Shown here piece after piece: positions 61,325 through 64,000 of a stretch of DNA of 64,000 nucleotides (the stretch's first letter is position 1; each line of letters begins with the position of its first letter). The notes under the pieces are model-generated. The model saw only the letters and a list, made by a program, of their open reading frames with translations. It did not search any database and was not told the DNA's origin. The translations under genes and the position numbers were made by a program. Source of the DNA: Echinostoma caproni (Eukaryota > Platyhelminthes > Trematoda > Plagiorchiida > Echinostomatidae); the NCBI GenBank assembly GCA_900618425.1, contig UZAN01039671.1, forward strand, positions 7,177 through 71,176. The letters run 5' to 3'.

Positions 61325-61351
61325 CCAGCTCTGGATGTTCGTCTTGCTCAG
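61325..61351 (+). CDS. MEG exon 30 (27 nt), paired Cys
   Basis: Acceptor TTTTTCCTGTTATCAG and donor G/GTAGGT. Phase 1-1: G plus CC gives Ala, then SSGCSSCS, ending in G. Cys-x-x-Cys spacing. Confidence 0.82.
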
Positions 61352-62007
61352 GTAGGTTTTGTGTCTTCGTCTTCTCCTGCTTCATCAACAGGTGCTCTCT
61401 CTCTGACTTTTAGATCTCAGGATCAAACTGTATTTTTTTAACTTTATGACCAGGAGTAACATATTCACAGTTAATTCAGAGTCTTTTTTGAGTATCCTTA
61501 TGCAATCAATAATATTTATTATAACTGATAACACGGTAGACTTCATCTGCACGTGAATTTAACCGTTTTCCCGGTAAACCATAAACTCTGGAGGTATCAA
61601 GTTCCAGGTCGTTCTCGCTGGAGTAGCTTACAATGCACACAGAGTTCCTAACACCGAACAAGGCGGTAGACAACCACAATTGATGAACTGCAAGTGGAAC
61701 GAAAGTTAGGCTTGATTGATTGGATTCAATAACTACCATGAGTGAATACGACATTTGAAGAAGTGAATAACGCAGTTACTGCAAAGTAAACTTTACAGGC
61801 TTGTTATGAAAAATATAATTTATAATACTGTGCGGTCGTTTGCAATCACATCGAAGAATCTGACATAATGATAATCAGCTAATGTAGTTATTATATGGTG
61901 AGATTGGAAAAAAGGAACGAATGCACCGTCCAGTTGTCCTTTGACTAGGCCTGAATGTGCTTTAATTTGCATTTGTTCGATACTTTAATTGATTTTGTCC
62001 TCTTCAG

Positions 62008-62019
62008 CGTGCCATGGGG
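62008..62019 (+). CDS. MEG exon 31 (12 nt), Ala-Cys-His-Gly unit
   Basis: CGTGCCATGGGG between TTTTGTCCTCTTCAG and GTACGT. G plus CG gives Ala, then CHG, ending in G. A 12-nt exon outside the main array, with the same x-Cys-x-x plan. Confidence 0.75.
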
Positions 62020-62513
62020 GTACGTTCTAACTACATGTTTTTCTGTATCCGATGCATAGCATTCACGTTAAACAACGCAGGTCATTCATTTTCCATTTCT
62101 CTGAAGCTAATTAGTAAATTACCATTTACCAGAAATCTAACTAACTCTGAATTTCTACAATGTTCAATAAACTGAATTGACTGCTTATGGAGAGAAGGCA
62201 AACCGTTTGTACCAGACCAAGCATCAATAGTTTTGCGTAGAGCTTTGTACACAAGTGATTAAACAATTGAAATATGTGTCCAACTGTCAGCCACAAAACG
62301 CAACCTATATTTATCAATCAAGTACGTAAGCCGACTTGAGAGGTTGACCACGTATAGTTGATTAGTTAATTCAGTGCGATTTGAAATACGTGATGCGATT
62401 GCCTGAGTTTAACTAACCCAACTGATAAAAAGTAGGCAATAAGACGTACTGAACGATCAGATTCATTGCTCAGCAACTGATGAGTTGTGCATATTCACTT
62501 TTGTTCCTTCTAG

Positions 62514-62540
62514 GTTGCAGCGCATGCACAAGTAGTTCAC
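62514..62540 (+). CDS. MEG exon 32 (27 nt), paired Cys
   Basis: Acceptor CTTTTGTTCCTTCTAG and donor C/GTACGT. Phase 1-1: G plus GT gives Gly, then CSACTSSS, ending in C. Similar in composition to exon 30. Confidence 0.82.
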
Positions 62541-63870
62541 GTACGTTAAAGTATAATAATCAAAAGCTTATTCTCAATACGCACGTTAGAAGCTGGTAAT
62601 TTATACTTGGAGATGATTTGGATCTCTAGTATGTGACTTTCGTAGATAACTTGGTAATCGATCAATGAACAACTTCCAACTTAGATATGCCTGGTTAACT
62701 TCGTGGTATGCTTTATATTTTAACTCACCTATCAAAGAAACGACAATTTAAAAGGGGGAAGTATTACGGTACTACTACTCGCAAGTAGTAAGAAACCAAA
62801 TCGAACCAAATGTCAACCGATCAAAGCGATACAGTGAATGTCATGGGCTGGATAAACCCCGGAATTTTCCTTAAGGAAGAAAACGCACAAATCTACTACT
62901 ATTTTTACGAAATAAATATGTCTTTGTATGGAGATATGTTTTCGAAAAGCGCACTTGAGTTGCTTAGTATACCAGGTTCCTGTTTCGCACAGATCAACCA
63001 AAAAAACCTAGTGCAATGATCATTTCGAGACAAAGATTGATCTGTTCGGAAGAAACCTTGCTAACGTCAGCTATATATACGAGTTGAACAATGTATCCAC
63101 GTATATACTTTTGAGTTCAAAATACTTCACCTATTTTAAGTTGTCGTGGCTCAGAGGTCTATATCCCCTGTCAGTTACATCTTGACAGAAAACAGGCTCC
63201 CGCGGAACCGGTCAAATTAGACATACCAGTCGACAGTTACCTAAAACACCTGGTTGTGAAACGGACTTGCCACAGTGATCCGGAGGGCATTAATGAAGTG
63301 TCTGATCAAAAGTGAATCATTTTGTAGCGGTCATCTTACGTCATCTACGGAAACTAAAGCACCGGCCTAACCAAAGCAATAGCCATTCAGATCAACAACT
63401 CCGCATTGTACACAGTCTGACTCTATTCACACTTTGAAATGGCCATTGCCATTCGATGTGACACAAGCGCATTTGGTTTAAATCCCCAGGAAAAATTGGA
63501 ATACTTTAGTCATACAAAGATTCAACTCAACTGAGCACAACTTATTGACAACACCGTCTACTCCATTTGAAGAGTCAATCCTGACTGCTGTTGTTACTTT
63601 GCGATCGCATAAGAATGTATACGCCTCAGAATGAATTATCGAATAGAAATCGTATGAAGTCTTTTTAAGGGAGTACAGATACCAGATGAATAAAATAAAA
63701 AGAAAAGTATCACGTCTGAATCCGAATAACGGAATGAAACTGTACCGGTTTGGCCCTGAACGATAGATAAGCTGAACAGAGTTGGTGAATAAATATGCGC
63801 TGAATGTCACGTTTTATGCCTAACCCGTACGTGGATCATCAGCATACTATCTCCTTCTTTACTCTTTTAG

Positions 63871-63897
63871 AGTATTGCGGAGGTTCTGGCCGCTCAG
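63871..63897 (+). CDS. MEG exon 33 (27 nt), last in window
   Basis: The acceptor CTCCTTCTTTACTCTTTTAG and donor CAG/GTAAGC are near perfect. Phase 1-1: C plus AG gives Gln, then YCGGSGRS, ending in G. The frame is still open, so the gene continues past 64000. Confidence 0.85.
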
Positions 63898-64000
63898 GTA
63901 AGCGGTTTTCTTTAAATTCAAAATGATCTGATTTATACTGAAATTCTTTCACACTTATCTGTGAACTGAACTATTCCTTCCAAAACAAAAGCAACTTCAG

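Larger units (their letters stand above)
9283..64000 (+). other. Giant micro-exon gene (MEG), 3' incomplete
   Basis: Gene span from the ATG to the right window edge. A signal-peptide exon is followed by at least 32 symmetric phase 1-1 exons of 12-48 nt, giving 757 coding nt in about 54.6 kb. The product would be a secreted, Cys/Pro-rich protein of more than 252 residues. Micro-exon genes with a signal-peptide first exon and tiny symmetric exons are known from schistosomes and other parasitic flatworms, where products come from secretory or gland tissues and vary by exon skipping. That function is family knowledge; for this gene it is inference. I cannot name the MEG family. No stop codon or 3' UTR lies inside the window. 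The gene is invisible to ORF-length gene finding. Confidence 0.85.

Overview
The window looks like a piece of a parasitic flatworm nuclear genome, most likely a digenean trematode with a large, repeat-rich genome (a Fasciola-like fluke would fit). It is AT-rich by eye and has no long intact genes. It is full of decayed CR1/RTE-type LINEs, a Ty3/gypsy element, a Penelope-like fragment and tRNA-derived SINEs. The species call is inference from this repertoire and from the main finding below.

The main content is one very large micro-exon gene (MEG) on the + strand. It starts at the ATG at 9283 and is still open at the right edge. Exon 1 (9283-9337) encodes a signal peptide and ends after base 1 of a codon (phase 1). 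From 15566 to 63897 I read 32 further very short exons. All are bounded by AG...GT splice sites, all are a multiple of three (12, 18, 21, 27, 30, 33, 45 or 48 nt), and all are phase 1-1 with no in-frame stop inside or across the junctions. Together they hold 757 coding nt (252 codons) in about 54.6 kb. Introns run from about 0.2 to 6.2 kb.

The predicted product is secreted and rich in Cys, Pro, Gln, Asn and Ser, and it is built in blocks. An N-terminal block is encoded by 18-27 nt exons (15566-25726). A middle block (27762-40824) has twelve 12-nt exons, many giving Pro-Cys-x-x tetrapeptides with the Pro codon split across the intron, plus one 33-nt exon. A C-terminal block (42888-63897) is mostly 27-48 nt exons, several with paired cysteines. 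Ten more possible exons or alternatives are listed at low to medium confidence. The final exon and stop codon lie beyond 64000.

Region by region: 1-9282 is the 5' flank, with a SINE tail, a minus-strand CR1-like LINE (about 2220-4870), a plus-strand Ty3/gypsy pol remnant (about 5430-7000), a tRNA-like repeat near 8700-8910 and a GT/GC-rich inverted repeat just upstream of exon 1. From 9283 on, the sequence is MEG exons separated by introns filled with old repeats. These include LINE fragments (10290, 29600, 38020, 57975), a Penelope-like GIY-YIG fragment (49000-49480), several SINEs, a roughly 1.9 kb diverged duplicate pair (13281 and 54056), a three-copy unknown repeat (17240, 42040, 50640), microsatellites and one 206-base assembly gap at 34252. 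I see no other protein-coding gene that I would defend.
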